Shown: positions 1 through 11,032 of the stretch, piece after piece
Layout: each line of letters opens with the position of its first letter
How positions within the stretch are numbered: position 1 is the first letter of the stretch
NCBI GenBank assembly: GCA_965213775.1
Contig: CBDCAC010000001.1
Coordinates: 186,001-250,000, forward strand
Direction: 5' to 3'
DNA: 64,000 bases
DNA from: Lichenicoccus sp965213775
GTDB lineage: Bacteria > Pseudomonadota > Alphaproteobacteria > Acetobacterales > Acetobacteraceae
Notes under the pieces: model-generated
Seen by the model: the letters and a program-made list of their open reading frames with translations, nothing else
Database searches by the model: none
What the model was told of the DNA's origin: nothing
Made by a program: the position numbers and the translations under genes

Positions 1-571
1 CGCCCCAGCCGCCGCGGGTCTTGACGTTGGAGAACAGCCGCTTGAGGTCGCCGATCTGGGCGGTCATGGCGCTGACTTCGCCCATCGCCTTCTGCACCGC
101 GCCGAACTGCTCCAGCACGCGCTGGAAGCTGGTCTGCATCTGCTTCTCGACCGCGGCGTGAAGCTGCTCGTTCACCGAGGCCTGGATCGCGCCGAGCCGG
201 ATCGCCGACTGCTCGGACATCTCGCGCAGGGCGGTGGCGAGTGCGAGGCGCGATTCACCCTGCTCGCGGGCGATGACGGTGGTGAGCTGGCCCAGCCGCT
301 CGCTCATGTCGTTGCGGTTCTGCTCGACGCGTCCGATCAGCACGCGCTCGATCTCGGCGAGCCGGCCGCGCGCGGTCTCGGCCTCGCCGAGCCGGGCCGA
401 CTGATCGCGCTCGACCAGGAAGCCGAGACGTCGCAGCATCTCCGCCTGCTCGCGGGCTTCGGTCCGCATTTCGGGGTCGCGCAGCGCGCGCAGCACCAGC
501 AGCGAGAGCACCAGGGCGGCGATCGCGGCCACCGCGGCGACGGCGGCGAGGAGGTCGAAAATTAGCGTCAA
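1..571 (-). CDS. rmuC: DNA recombination protein RmuC, N-terminal part (gene runs off the window)
   Basis: RmuC proteins are membrane-anchored, coiled-coil, nuclease-like proteins that limit DNA rearrangements between inverted repeats. Read on the minus strand from TTG at 571, the protein has a hydrophobic N-terminal segment (about residues 5-28, rich in Ala, Leu and Val). A long charged helical region follows (about 35-170), and at the window edge comes the family hallmark NVKTRGGWG. The catalytic core lies outside the window. The TTG start is chosen because AAGG stands about 7 bases upstream and no ATG occurs in frame before the upstream stop. The gene diverges from the toxin-antitoxin pair at 656. 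The family call is firm; the exact start is less certain. Confidence 0.85.
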   Translation of the reverse strand, partial: MTLIFDLLAAVAAVAAIAALVLSLLVLRALRDPEMRTEAREQAEMLRRLGFLVERDQSARLGEAETARGRLAEIERVLIGRVEQNRNDMSERLGQLTTVIAREQGESRLALATALREMSEQSAIRLGAIQASVNEQLHAAVEKQMQTSFQRVLEQFGAVQKAMGEVSAMTAQIGDLKRLFSNVKTRGGWG

Positions 572-601
572 GGTTTCGCCTTTTGGCAACTGAGACAGGT
601 A

Positions 602-630
602 TTGAAGTCATATGGCGATCCGGTGTATAG
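602..630 (+). promoter_or_regulatory. Candidate sigma70-type promoter of the Xre/RES operon
   Basis: TTGAAG at 602-607 and GTATAG at 625-630 are separated by 17 bases. This would place the transcription start about 20 bases ahead of the ATG at 656. It is inferred from sequence only. The stretch also overlaps the leader of the divergent rmuC gene. Confidence 0.45.
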
Positions 631-655
631 GCTCGCGCATCAGGAGCACTCTTCC

Positions 656-1078
656 ATGCCGTCAGCAGCAGCGATATCCCGACCGAGTGCCGACCCCGAA
701 CCGGCGGTGCTCGACGTCAGCCAGCAGGAGGCGGCGGCGATGCTGCGCGCGGTGTTCCAGCTGTTCGCGCGCTGGCGTCTCGACGGCGCGCAGGCGCGGC
801 GTCTGCTCGGCTCGCCGAGCGAGCGCACCTTCCAGCGCTGGAAGGGCGGCGAGGTGGCGTCGATCCCGCACGACACGGCGTGCCGGCTCGGCGACCTGAT
901 GGGGATACACAAGGCGCTGCGCTACATGTTCGCCGAGCCGCAGCGCGGCTATGACTGGATACGCAGGCCCAGTGCGGCCTTCGGCGGCCGTTCCGCACTC
1001 GACCGCATGCTGCAGGGCAGACCATCGGACCTGTCGTCGCTGCGCGCCTACCTGGACGCCGAACGCGCCGCATGGTGA
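656..1078 (+). CDS. Xre/MbcA/ParS-type antitoxin (DUF2384-like)
   Basis: This 140-residue protein should neutralise the RES toxin encoded immediately downstream and probably represses their shared promoter. The middle contains an Xre-like helical region with the segment RTFQRWKGGE (about residues 60-70). The C-terminal half has the MbcA/ParS toxin-binding pattern, including ALRYMFAEPQRGYDWIRRP and a final SLRAYLDAERA. The start at 656 is preferred over an upstream TTG because GGAG lies about 10 bases before it and the N-terminus then has a normal length. The stop overlaps the start of the next gene by seven bases, which suggests translational coupling. Family knowledge: these pairs are widespread in Proteobacteria. 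Confidence 0.85.
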   Translation: MPSAAAISRPSADPEPAVLDVSQQEAAAMLRAVFQLFARWRLDGAQARRLLGSPSERTFQRWKGGEVASIPHDTACRLGDLMGIHKALRYMFAEPQRGYDWIRRPSAAFGGRSALDRMLQGRPSDLSSLRAYLDAERAAW

Positions 1079-1836
1079 GCGCCGCCGCGGCGGCCGGCGC
1101 CGGGGCTCCCGCTGCGGCGCCGCCTGCCCTCGAACCGTCCGCCGCGACGGCGCGGGTGCGCTGGAAGAGGTCGCACCGGATCATCCGCACCATCTACCCG
1201 CCGGTGCACCTGTTCGAGGACATCGCCGATCCGGCCGACTGGGAGCTGATCGCCCGGGCAGAGGCGCGCACCAATCCGCGCCTCCACGACCAGATCGGCA
1301 ATCTCGGGCTGGTGCCCTCGGCGCGGCGGGTCAACGGCCCGACGGCCACGCTGGTGATGGGCGCCTTCACCCACGCCTCGACGTCGCGGCCGAGCCGCTT
1401 CTCGGACGGCCGGTTCGGGCTGTGGTACTGCGGCGACCGCTTCGAGGTGGCGCTGGCGGAGACCGCCTATCATTTCGAGCGCTTCATGCGCGATACCGAC
1501 GAACCCGCGGCCGACGCCGATTTCCGCGAGCTGACCTGCGGCATCGGCGGCCTGCTGCACGACCTGCGCACGTCCGATCCCGAAGGATGCCTGGCGCCGG
1601 ACGACTGGGCGCCGGGACAGGCGCTGGGCCGGCGGGTGCGCGCCGAGGGGGCTGACGGGGTGATCTATCGCAGCGTGCGCACCGATGCCGGGCTCGCGGC
1701 CGGCCTGTTCTGGCCGAACTGCATCACGCTGCCGGTCGTGCAGGCGCGGCAGCTGCGCTATCGCTGGGACGGCAGCCGGATGACCGCCTGGTTCGAGCAC
1801 GGCACGCGGGACTGGATCGGCACCCAGCCGGCCTGA
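1072..1836 (+). CDS. RES-domain toxin (predicted NAD+-degrading)
   Basis: RES toxins deplete NAD+ by phosphorolysis or hydrolysis and are held in check by the Xre/MbcA partner encoded just upstream. The 254-residue protein carries the expected conserved positions. An arginine-rich segment (RPSRFSDGRFG) is followed by the glutamate in ALAETAYH and later by the serine in YRSVRTD. These match the Arg-Glu-Ser triad that names the family. The first 30 residues are low-complexity Ala/Pro and may be dispensable. ATG at 1072 overlaps the antitoxin stop, so both proteins should be made from one transcript. It is longer than many RES proteins but appears intact. Confidence 0.85.
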   Translation: MVSAAAAAGAGAPAAAPPALEPSAATARVRWKRSHRIIRTIYPPVHLFEDIADPADWELIARAEARTNPRLHDQIGNLGLVPSARRVNGPTATLVMGAFTHASTSRPSRFSDGRFGLWYCGDRFEVALAETAYHFERFMRDTDEPAADADFRELTCGIGGLLHDLRTSDPEGCLAPDDWAPGQALGRRVRAEGADGVIYRSVRTDAGLAAGLFWPNCITLPVVQARQLRYRWDGSRMTAWFEHGTRDWIGTQPA

Positions 1837-1857
1837 TCCGGCGGCCGCAAGAGCCGC

Positions 1858-2192
1858 TCAGTGCCGGATCAGCGCCGGGATCGGCACCGGGATCACGACC
1901 CTCGCGGAACTGCCATAGACCGGCACGCCCTTCTCCGGCGGCACCCGGCGCAGGTCGGCGTCGTCCAGCGCGAGGGGGCCGCTGAAGCCGGGCGGCAGCA
2001 TGACCAGCTTCAGCGTCGCCGCTGCGTTGATCAGGGTGCGGAAGCGGTCGAACGACTTGCGCCGCAGCGCGGGGCTCGACGGCGTCGGCAGGCCGGAGAC
2101 CGCGTCCAGCGCCTCGTCCGAGACGGTGCAGCTGATCCGGCGCATGCCGTCGCGCACCTCGAAGCGGGTGCCGCCCTCGGACGCGGCCCCGC

Positions 2193-2196
<4 letters not shown>
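1858..2196 (-). CDS. DUF1488-family small protein
   Basis: This 112-residue cytoplasmic protein has no known reaction. The opening FEVRDGMRRISCTVSDEAL and the spacing of the following helical segment resemble DUF1488 proteins, which are small and uncharacterised. The GTG start at 2196 overlaps the stop of groEL (GTGA), so the two genes are almost certainly translated from one message. The link with a chaperonin gene is suggestive but proves nothing about function. The gene ends just before the convergent RES toxin gene, only about 20 bases away. The family assignment is from memory of the pattern and should be treated as probable. Confidence 0.65.
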
Positions 2197-3809
<1,613 letters not shown>

Positions 3810-3844
3810 GGTGCTGGTCCTTGCTGATCGGTGAGCGGGCGCGG

Positions 3845-3976
3845 CTACTTGCCGCCGGTCTTGCCGGTGGCGATCCGGACCGGCGGCGAGGCGGACGCGT
3901 TGGCGCCGGATGCCGGCTTCTTGGCAGCCTTGGGCTTCTTCGCCTCGCGGTTGCCCCGCTTCTGTCCCTTTGCCAT
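3845..3976 (-). CDS. Short lysine-rich protein (MAKGQ-type), unknown function
   Basis: A 43-residue, strongly basic protein begins MAKGQKRGNREAKKPK and contains many Lys, Ala and Pro residues. A good ribosome binding site (GGAGG, six bases upstream) supports the ATG at 3976. I recall similar 40-70 residue MAKGQ proteins as conserved hypotheticals in Proteobacteria, but no function is established. It lies 35 bases upstream of groEL in the same direction and is probably co-transcribed with it. The charge suggests contact with nucleic acid, which is inference. Confidence 0.65.
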   Translation of the reverse strand: MAKGQKRGNREAKKPKAAKKPASGANASASPPVRIATGKTGGK

Positions 3977-4116
3977 CGTCGCCTCCGGTTGATTGCGCTA
4001 AATTGTCGCGCCGCCGCCTACGGCGACGGCAAGCAGATGCTCGAGGCTCTCGCGGCGAGGGTCAATCCAGCCGGGTCCACAGCGACGCATCGAGCCACGG
4101 CGGTGGCCGTGACTTC

Positions 4117-4130
4117 ACATGAATACATGT
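4117..4130. repeat. Inverted repeat ACATG-AATA-CATGT
   Basis: Five-base perfect arms surround a four-base centre, upstream of the minus-strand small basic gene and groEL. It could be an operator half or chance. Confidence 0.35.
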
Positions 4131-4161
4131 CGGGGTAGTGCGGATTTCTTACCGTAATCGT

Positions 4162-4176
4162 GATAGATGGTCTATC
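4162..4176. repeat. Inverted repeat GATAGA-TGG-TCTATC
   Basis: Six-base perfect arms with a three-base centre lie about 30 bases from the previous palindrome, in the probable promoter region of the groEL transcript. It is a candidate operator. I cannot match it to a known regulator; it does not look like CIRCE. Confidence 0.4.
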
Positions 4177-4316
4177 GCAACCATGAATACAAGGCGGGGC
4201 ACCGGCCTATCGGGCCGCGCGAGATCGTGCCGATCCGCAACCCCGATCCGGAAACCCCTATCCGGCACCCCAGGAGACCGCCCTGCCTCCATGCTGACCG
4301 GGCTCGAAGTCCCGCG

Positions 4317-5042
<726 letters not shown>

Positions 5043-5066
5043 CGCCGCCACCTCATCGTCGCCCAC

Positions 5067-5681
5067 TCATCGTCGCTCATGGGCGGCGCGGTGCAGCAGG
5101 AACAGCGCCTGCTCGCCGAATAGGTTGGCGAGCTGCACCGAGCGCTGCCAGGGGGCGCGATCGCCCTTGTCGTCGACCGCGAACCAGCGCTGGATGGTGT
5201 AGCCCTCGCGCTCGCACAGCGCGAAGAAGTCGCGGATCGTGCAGGGATGGATGTTGGGCGTCTCATACCAGCCGGCCGCCCAGGCGTCGGTCATCGGCAT
5301 GCGGCCGCGCAGCAGCAGCTGCCAGCGCAGCTGCCAATGGCCGAAATTGGGGAAGCTGACGATCGCGCGCGTGCCGATGCGCAGCATCTGGCGCAGCACC
5401 TCGCGCGGACGCTCGACCGCCTGCAGCGTGCGCGACAGCACCACGTAGTCGAAGGCGGCGTCGGGGTAGTGCGCGAGATCGTGGTCGGCGTCGCCATGCA
5501 TCACCGGCAGGCCGTGCGCCACCGAGCGGGTGACCTCCGCCATGTCGATTTCGATGCCGCGCGCGTCGCACCCGCGGGTGCGGAACAGGTGCTCGATCAG
5601 CGAGCCGTCGCCGCTGCCGATATCGAGCACGCGCGAGCGCGGCGCGATCATCTCGGCGATCAGCTTCTGGTCGAGGCGCAT
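5067..5681 (-). CDS. metW: Methionine biosynthesis protein MetW
   Basis: MetW is a class I methyltransferase-fold protein that assists MetX in homoserine acylation in many Proteobacteria. The 204 residues contain the SAM-type glycine motif VLDIGSGDGSL near the start, the acidic strand GIEIDMAEV, and the MetW signature SFPNFGHWQLR in the centre. FEQALF-like residues precede the C-terminus. It follows metX on the same strand, separated by about 127 bases that contain a dispersed hairpin repeat. Translation of the downstream GNAT gene begins close to its stop. Confidence 0.93.
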   Translation of the reverse strand: MRLDQKLIAEMIAPRSRVLDIGSGDGSLIEHLFRTRGCDARGIEIDMAEVTRSVAHGLPVMHGDADHDLAHYPDAAFDYVVLSRTLQAVERPREVLRQMLRIGTRAIVSFPNFGHWQLRWQLLLRGRMPMTDAWAAGWYETPNIHPCTIRDFFALCEREGYTIQRWFAVDDKGDRAPWQRSVQLANLFGEQALFLLHRAAHERR

Positions 5682-5723
5682 GAGGTCGGCGGAGCTGCGC
5701 GTCCGGCGGGCGGCGGGAGCGAG

Positions 5724-5771
5724 GCGAGGGCTCTGCCCTCGACCCGCTGGGGCCGGGGGCCCCAGACCCCG
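5724..5771 (+). repeat. Dispersed two-hairpin intergenic repeat, copy 1
   Basis: A perfect 7-bp stem with a TCT loop (5725-5741) is followed, after a short spacer, by a perfect 8-bp stem with a GGG loop (5747-5765). The same two-stem unit recurs near 21.56, 25.20 and 48.72 kb. This copy sits between metX and metW. It may act as an mRNA processing or attenuation element, which is inference. Confidence 0.85.
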
Positions 5772-5808
5772 ATTCTCGTGTTAGATCTCACAGGCTTGCC
5801 TTGACGGG

Positions 5809-6978
5809 TCAGGTGGCGAGGCCGGCATGCTCGGCCGCGCCGGCGAGGAAGCCGCGTATGGTGCGGTCCAGCGCCGGCTCGTCGAGCAGGAAGGCGTCGT
5901 GGCCCTTGTCGCTGTCGATCTCGACGAAGCTGACATTGGCCGCCGCCCGGTTCAGCGCACGCGCCACCGCGCGCGACTGGCCGGTCGGGAACAGCCAGTC
6001 CGACGAGAACGAGATCACGCAGAAGCGGGTGGGCGTGGCGGCGAAGGCGGCGGCGAGGTTGCCGTCATGGTCGGCGGCGAGGTCGAAGTAGTCCATCGCG
6101 CGGGTGATGGTCAGGTACGAGTTGGCGTCGAAGCGACGCACGAAGCTGCTGCCCTGGTGGCGCAGGTAGCTCTCCACCTCGAACATCTCGCCGAGCAGCG
6201 CCAGCGGCGCCTCGGCGTCGTACGGATCGCGTCGCAGCCGTCGCCCGAACTTGCGCGTCAGCGCCTCCTCGGAGAGGTAGGTGATGTGCGCCATCATGCG
6301 CGCCACCGCGAGGCCGCGCGCCGGCACCAGATCGTCCGCCCAGTAGCGCCCGCCGCGCCAGTCCGGGTCGGCGAAGATCGCCTGCCGGCTGACCTCGTTG
6401 AAGGCGATGTTCTGCGCCGAATGGAAGCCGGCGGTGGCGATCGGCACCGCGGCGAACACCAGTTCCGGATAGCTCGCCGCCCATTGCAGCACCTGCATCC
6501 CGCCCATCGAGGCGCCGATCACCGCGAACAGGCGCTCGATGCCGAGCTCGGCGATCACCTGGCGCTGCGCGCGCACCATGTCGCGTATGGTGATCGGCGG
6601 GAACTCGGTGCCCCACGGCTCGTCGTCGGCGCCCGCGCGGTCGGTGCGCGACGAGCGCGGGCCGGTGGAGCCCATGCAGCCGCCCAGCACGTTCATGCAC
6701 AGCACGTGGTAGCGGCCGGTGTCGATCGGCAGGCCGGGGCCGACCATGCGCGCCCACCAGCCGGGCTTGCCGGTGAGCGGATGCGGCTCGGCCAGATACT
6801 GGTCGCCGGTGAGCGCATGGCAGACCAGGACCGCGTTGTCGCGGGCGGCATTCAGCGTGCCGTAGCTGCACAGCGCGACACGCACCGGCGACAGCCGCAC
6901 GCCGCAATCCAGCGCCACGCCCTCGGCCAGCTCCACGCAGCGATGCGCGGTCTCGATGAAGGAGGCGGTCAGGTCCAT
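5809..6978 (-). CDS. metX: Homoserine O-acyltransferase MetX
   Basis: MetX acylates the hydroxyl of L-homoserine with acetyl-CoA or succinyl-CoA, the committing step to methionine. The 389-residue alpha/beta-hydrolase protein has the nucleophile elbow GASMGGMQ (catalytic serine), the acid segment FSSDWLFP, and the final histidine in DKGHDAFLLDE. The region PLTGKPGWWA around residue 75 is a family hallmark. Acetyl versus succinyl specificity cannot be decided from these motifs alone; the nearby metZ would suit a succinyl product. It is transcribed with metW. No SAM riboswitch is visible in front of it, unlike metZ. Confidence 0.95.
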   Translation of the reverse strand: MDLTASFIETAHRCVELAEGVALDCGVRLSPVRVALCSYGTLNAARDNAVLVCHALTGDQYLAEPHPLTGKPGWWARMVGPGLPIDTGRYHVLCMNVLGGCMGSTGPRSSRTDRAGADDEPWGTEFPPITIRDMVRAQRQVIAELGIERLFAVIGASMGGMQVLQWAASYPELVFAAVPIATAGFHSAQNIAFNEVSRQAIFADPDWRGGRYWADDLVPARGLAVARMMAHITYLSEEALTRKFGRRLRRDPYDAEAPLALLGEMFEVESYLRHQGSSFVRRFDANSYLTITRAMDYFDLAADHDGNLAAAFAATPTRFCVISFSSDWLFPTGQSRAVARALNRAAANVSFVEIDSDKGHDAFLLDEPALDRTIRGFLAGAAEHAGLAT

Positions 6979-7225
6979 CAGGTACGGTCGGCACGGTCCG
7001 TTGGCTGCGGGCGCATCGCCCGGCGCGGCAAGGTGCCAGATCGCGCGGCGGACGTCACGCCGCCACCGTCGCCCGCGGCCCGTAGCGGCCCGCCGCCGGC
7101 TCGACGCCGCTCGCGCACAGGTTGCATGATCGATGCGATAACAAATCTATATCCCCGGCGCGATCAGCACTTTACGTTGGAACAGCCGCTGCGCTACGTT
7201 CTATCACGATTTCGTCAGGGAAGTC
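6979..7225. promoter_or_regulatory. Divergent promoter region between metX and the glycosyltransferase
   Basis: This 247-base region holds no gene. The half near 7130-7220 is AT-richer and is the likely promoter region of the glycosyltransferase. I could not identify well-spaced -35/-10 boxes with confidence, and I see no riboswitch on the metX side. Confidence 0.5.
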
Positions 7226-10200
7226 ATGCAACCGCAGATTTCAGGCTCCAGAGCCATGTCCTCCCCTGCCGTCCCGCCGAGCGCCCCGATCGATGGCCCG
7301 ATCGACCCCCTGCGCGTGCTGGGGCATTCCGGCCTGTTCGACTGCGCCTACTACCTGGGCGGCAATGCCGACCTCGCCGGCCTCGGCTCGGAGGCGCTGT
7401 CGCACTACCACCATTACGGCTGGCGCGAGGGCCGCAAGCCGAACCCGTATTTCGACCCGTCCTGGTATCGCGCGCAGCATCCGGAGGTCGCCGAGGCCGG
7501 GATCGACCCGCTGCTGCACTACATCACCGCGGGCGAGGCGACCGGCTTCCGTCCGGTGGCCTGGTTCGACCCGCTCTGGTACGCGCGCTCCTACAGCCTG
7601 CCCGACGGCATGACGGCGCTGCGCCACTACCTGCTGCACCGCCTCGACGGCAGCGTCAGCGCCATGCCCGAGTTCGATTCCGGCTTCTACCTGCGCGCCT
7701 ACCCCGACGTCGCCGCCGCCGGGCTCGACCCGCTCGAGCACTACATGGTGCAGGGCTTCCGCGAGGCGCGACGGCCGTTCGAGGGCTTCGATCCGGTGTT
7801 CTACCGGCAGCGCTACCTGAACAGCGCGATCGAGGCCAATCCGCTGCTGCATTTCCTCGAGCATCGCGACGAGGCGGGCGTGCATCCGGCGCTGCCGCGG
7901 CACGAGACCACCATCCCGCGCGAGATGCGACGCCACACCCAGCCCGGGCCGTTCTTCGAGACGGTGCGGCCGCTGCCGGCCTCGGTCGCGCGTCGCGCGC
8001 AGCTGCTCGCCTACTACCTGCCGCAGTTCCACAGCATGAAGCAGAACGACGAGTGGTGGGGCGAGGGCTTCACCGAGTGGACCAACGTCGCACGCGGCCT
8101 GCCGCGCTTCGCCGGCCACTACCAACCGCGCACGCCGCGCGACCTCGGCCACTACCGTCTGGAAGGCACCGACACCCTGCGTCGCCAGGCGGCGATGGCG
8201 CAGGCGGCCGGCATACAGGGCTTCATCTTCTACTTCTACTGGTTCAACGGCACCCGCCTGCTCGACGGGCCGCTGGAGGCGCTGCTCGCCGACCGCTCGC
8301 TCGACATGCCGTTCTGCCTGCTGTGGGCCAACGAGAACTGGACCCGTCGCTGGGACGGCTCGGACAGCGAGGTGCTGATCAGCCAGGATTTCCGCCCCGA
8401 GGACGAGCCGGCGCTGATCGACTGCTACGGCCGGCACTTCGCCGATGCGCGCTACATACGCGTCCAGGGCCGCCCGCTGCTGATGCTCTACCGCCCCGCA
8501 CTCATTCCGGATGCAAAACATACGATCGCCCGCTGGCGCGAGCTGTTCGCCGCGCGCTGCGGCGAGAACCCGATCCTGGTGATGGCCCAGGCGTTCGGCG
8601 ACGACGATCCGCGCAGCTACGGGCTGGACGGCGCGATCGAGTTCCCGCCGCACAAGGTGCTGTCGGACGCGCAGACCATCAACCAGCGGCTCGACCTGCT
8701 CGACACCGACTTCACAGCGCAGGTCTACGACTACGATGAGATCGTCGACCGCGCGCTGCGCGCGCCGGCGCCCGAGTTCCCGCTGATCCGCACCGCCTGC
8801 CCGTCATGGGACAACGACGCGCGCCGGCAGGGCGGCGGGCTGGTGCTGCACGGCTCGACGCCCGCGAAATATCAGGGCTGGGTCGAGGGGCTGGTGCGCC
8901 AGGCGCTGGCACGCCCGTTCCACGGCAGCCCGATCGTGTGCATCAATGCCTGGAACGAGTGGGCCGAGGGCGCCTACCTGGAGCCCGACCTGCATCACGG
9001 CGCGGCCTACCTGAACGCGACCGCGCGCGCGGTCAGCGGCTTCGGCCGCGCCGCCGCCGCGGGCGGACGCATCCTGCTGGTCGGGCACGACGCCTTCCCC
9101 GCCGGCGCGCAGAGCCTGCTGCTGCACGTGGCGCGCCAGCTCAGGCGCGCGCACGGCGTCGAGGTCGCGATCCTGCTGCTGGAGGGAGGCCGCCTGCTCG
9201 ACGGCTACCGCGCGGTCGCCGCAACCCAGGTGATGGCCGCGGGCGACCCGGCACTGCCCGACGCGCTGCGCCGGCTGCGCCGCGACGGCTATGACGGCGC
9301 CATCGTCAACAGCGCCGCCTCCGGCGCGATCGGCGCGCGGCTGGCCGAGGCCGGCATCGGCTACACCCTGCTGGTGCACGAGCTGCCGGCGCTGATCGCC
9401 GAGAAGAACCTGCTCGGCGGCCTGCGCGAGGCCGCCCGCCTCGCCCGCCAGGTGGTGTTCCCGGCCAGCTTCGTGCGCGAGCGGGTGCAGGCGCTGGTCA
9501 GGGTCGAACCCGACGCGGCGCGCGTGCTGCCGCAGGGGCTGTATCGCCGGCGGCCGTTCTCGGTGCGCGCCCGCGCGGCACTGCGACGCGAGCTCGGCAT
9601 CGCCGCCTCCGACCTGGTGCTGATCGGGGTCGGCTACGGCGACCTGCGCAAGGGCTTCGACCTGTTCGTGCAGCTCTGGCGCCTGACCCGCGCGCCCGAC
9701 GCCCGCGCCAGGCGTCCGGCGCGCGTGGTGCACTGCCTGTGGCTGGGCGATCTCGACCCGTCGCTGAAGCTCTATCTCGGCGCCGAGCTGGAGGCCGCGG
9801 TGGCCTCGGGCAGCTTCCACCTGCCCGGCCACGTGCCGGACGCGCCGGAGCATCTCAGCGCCGCCGACGCCTTCGTGCTGACCTCGCGCGAGGACCCGCT
9901 GCCGAGCGTGGTGATGGAGGCGATGGCGAGCGGCCTGTCGTGCGTCGCCTTCGAGAACAGCGGCGGCATTCCCGAGCTGATCGAGCGCCACGGCATGGGT
10001 GCGACGGTGCCGCTGGGCGACGTGGCCGCGGCCGCCAGGCGGGCGGTCGCCTTCGCCGCGGTCGCCCACGCGCAGGCGCCGGCGAGCCGGGCGGCGGCCG
10101 GGCGCAGCGCCGCCGCGCGGTTCGGCTTCGATCGCTACGTCTCGCAGCTGCTGGCGCTGGCGCAGCCGGCGCTGCCGCGTATCTCTGTGGTGGTGCCCTC

Positions 10201-11032
10201 GTTCAACTACGCGCGCTACCTCAAGCAGCGCCTGGTCTCGATCTTCGCGCAGAACCACCCGGTGCTCGAGATCATCGTGCTCGACGACGCATCCAGCGAC
10301 GACAGCGTCGAGGTGGCGCGCGCCACCGCCGCCGAGTGGGACCGCAGCGTCCGCGTGATCGCGTCGGCCGCCAACTCGGGCTCGGTGTTCCGGCAGTGGC
10401 AGCGCGCCGCGGGCGAGGCGCGCGGCGAGTGGATCTGGATCGCCGAGGCCGACGACGCCGCCGACCCGCGCCTGCTCGACCGCCTCGCCGCCGCCCTCAC
10501 CGGCGCAGCGGGCGCGGTGATGGCGTTCTGCGACAGCAGCGCCATCGACAGCGACGGCGCGCTGCTCTCCGACAGCTACAAGCCGTATTTTGCCGCCACC
10601 GCCGGCGGCCTGCTCGACCAGGACGGGCTGCATGAGGGCGAGGATTTCGTGCGCGCCTGCCTCAGCGAGCGCAACCTGATCCTCAACGTGAGCGGCGTGC
10701 TGTTCGACCGCCGCGCGCTGAAGGCGGCGCTGTCGCGCTGCGGCGAATCGCTGTTCTCCTTCCGCATGGCCGGCGACTGGCGGCTCTACATCGAGATGCT
10801 GCGCGAGCCCGGCGCGCGCATCGCCTACGTCGCCGACCCGCTCAACATCCATCGCCGGCACGGCGCCTCCGCGACGCAGCGGCTGGCCGGGCAGAAGCAT
10901 CTCGGCGAGGTGGCGCGCATCCACCGCCTGGTCGGGGGCGGCCCGTCGGTGCCCGAGCCGGACCGCGTGCGCCAGCGCGCCTATCGCGACCAGCTCGCCA
11001 GCCAGTTCGGGCTGCGTCTCGCCGGCGAGTGA
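7226..11032 (+). CDS. Multidomain glycosyltransferase: N-terminal repeats, WbsX-like, GT4 and GT2 domains
   Basis: This 1268-residue protein should help build a surface polysaccharide. Residues 1-230 hold about four copies of a degenerate motif of the form FD-x-x-WY...YPDVA...DPL-x-HY, found ahead of glycosyltransferases. Residues about 260-605 match WbsX-type domains (AYYLPQFH, EWWGEGFTEWTNV, and CINAWNEWAEGAYLEP near the end). Residues about 615-970 look like a GT4 enzyme (RILLVGHDAFPAGAQ at the front, EDPLPSVVMEAMASG at the sugar-nucleotide site). Residues about 985-1200 form a GT2 domain (ISVVVPSFNY, VLDDASSDDS). It has no signal peptide or membrane segment and so acts in the cytosol. ATG 7226 has AGGGA just upstream; ATG 7256 is an alternative. 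Confidence 0.88.
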   Translation: MQPQISGSRAMSSPAVPPSAPIDGPIDPLRVLGHSGLFDCAYYLGGNADLAGLGSEALSHYHHYGWREGRKPNPYFDPSWYRAQHPEVAEAGIDPLLHYITAGEATGFRPVAWFDPLWYARSYSLPDGMTALRHYLLHRLDGSVSAMPEFDSGFYLRAYPDVAAAGLDPLEHYMVQGFREARRPFEGFDPVFYRQRYLNSAIEANPLLHFLEHRDEAGVHPALPRHETTIPREMRRHTQPGPFFETVRPLPASVARRAQLLAYYLPQFHSMKQNDEWWGEGFTEWTNVARGLPRFAGHYQPRTPRDLGHYRLEGTDTLRRQAAMAQAAGIQGFIFYFYWFNGTRLLDGPLEALLADRSLDMPFCLLWANENWTRRWDGSDSEVLISQDFRPEDEPALIDCYGRHFADARYIRVQGRPLLMLYRPALIPDAKHTIARWRELFAARCGENPILVMAQAFGDDDPRSYGLDGAIEFPPHKVLSDAQTINQRLDLLDTDFTAQVYDYDEIVDRALRAPAPEFPLIRTACPSWDNDARRQGGGLVLHGSTPAKYQGWVEGLVRQALARPFHGSPIVCINAWNEWAEGAYLEPDLHHGAAYLNATARAVSGFGRAAAAGGRILLVGHDAFPAGAQSLLLHVARQLRRAHGVEVAILLLEGGRLLDGYRAVAATQVMAAGDPALPDALRRLRRDGYDGAIVNSAASGAIGARLAEAGIGYTLLVHELPALIAEKNLLGGLREAARLARQVVFPASFVRERVQALVRVEPDAARVLPQGLYRRRPFSVRARAALRRELGIAASDLVLIGVGYGDLRKGFDLFVQLWRLTRAPDARARRPARVVHCLWLGDLDPSLKLYLGAELEAAVASGSFHLPGHVPDAPEHLSAADAFVLTSREDPLPSVVMEAMASGLSCVAFENSGGIPELIERHGMGATVPLGDVAAAARRAVAFAAVAHAQAPASRAAAGRSAAARFGFDRYVSQLLALAQPALPRISVVVPSFNYARYLKQRLVSIFAQNHPVLEIIVLDDASSDDSVEVARATAAEWDRSVRVIASAANSGSVFRQWQRAAGEARGEWIWIAEADDAADPRLLDRLAAALTGAAGAVMAFCDSSAIDSDGALLSDSYKPYFAATAGGLLDQDGLHEGEDFVRACLSERNLILNVSGVLFDRRALKAALSRCGESLFSFRMAGDWRLYIEMLREPGARIAYVADPLNIHRRHGASATQRLAGQKHLGEVARIHRLVGGGPSVPEPDRVRQRAYRDQLASQFGLRLAGE

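Larger units (their letters stand above)
3977..4316. other. Intergenic region with two short palindromes
   Basis: No convincing gene is present. The stretch is upstream of the small basic gene and groEL and downstream of the GNAT gene. It holds two short perfect inverted repeats (separate entries) in a locally AT-richer segment around 4110-4200, the likely promoter zone for the minus-strand genes. Short open frames here lack ribosome binding sites and homology that I can recognise. Confidence 0.5.

Noticed and set aside
5827..8739. Long plus-strand frame of 970 codons across metX and the glycosyltransferase start
   Set aside because: It is the reverse image of metX followed by a wrong frame of the glycosyltransferase, with low-complexity content.
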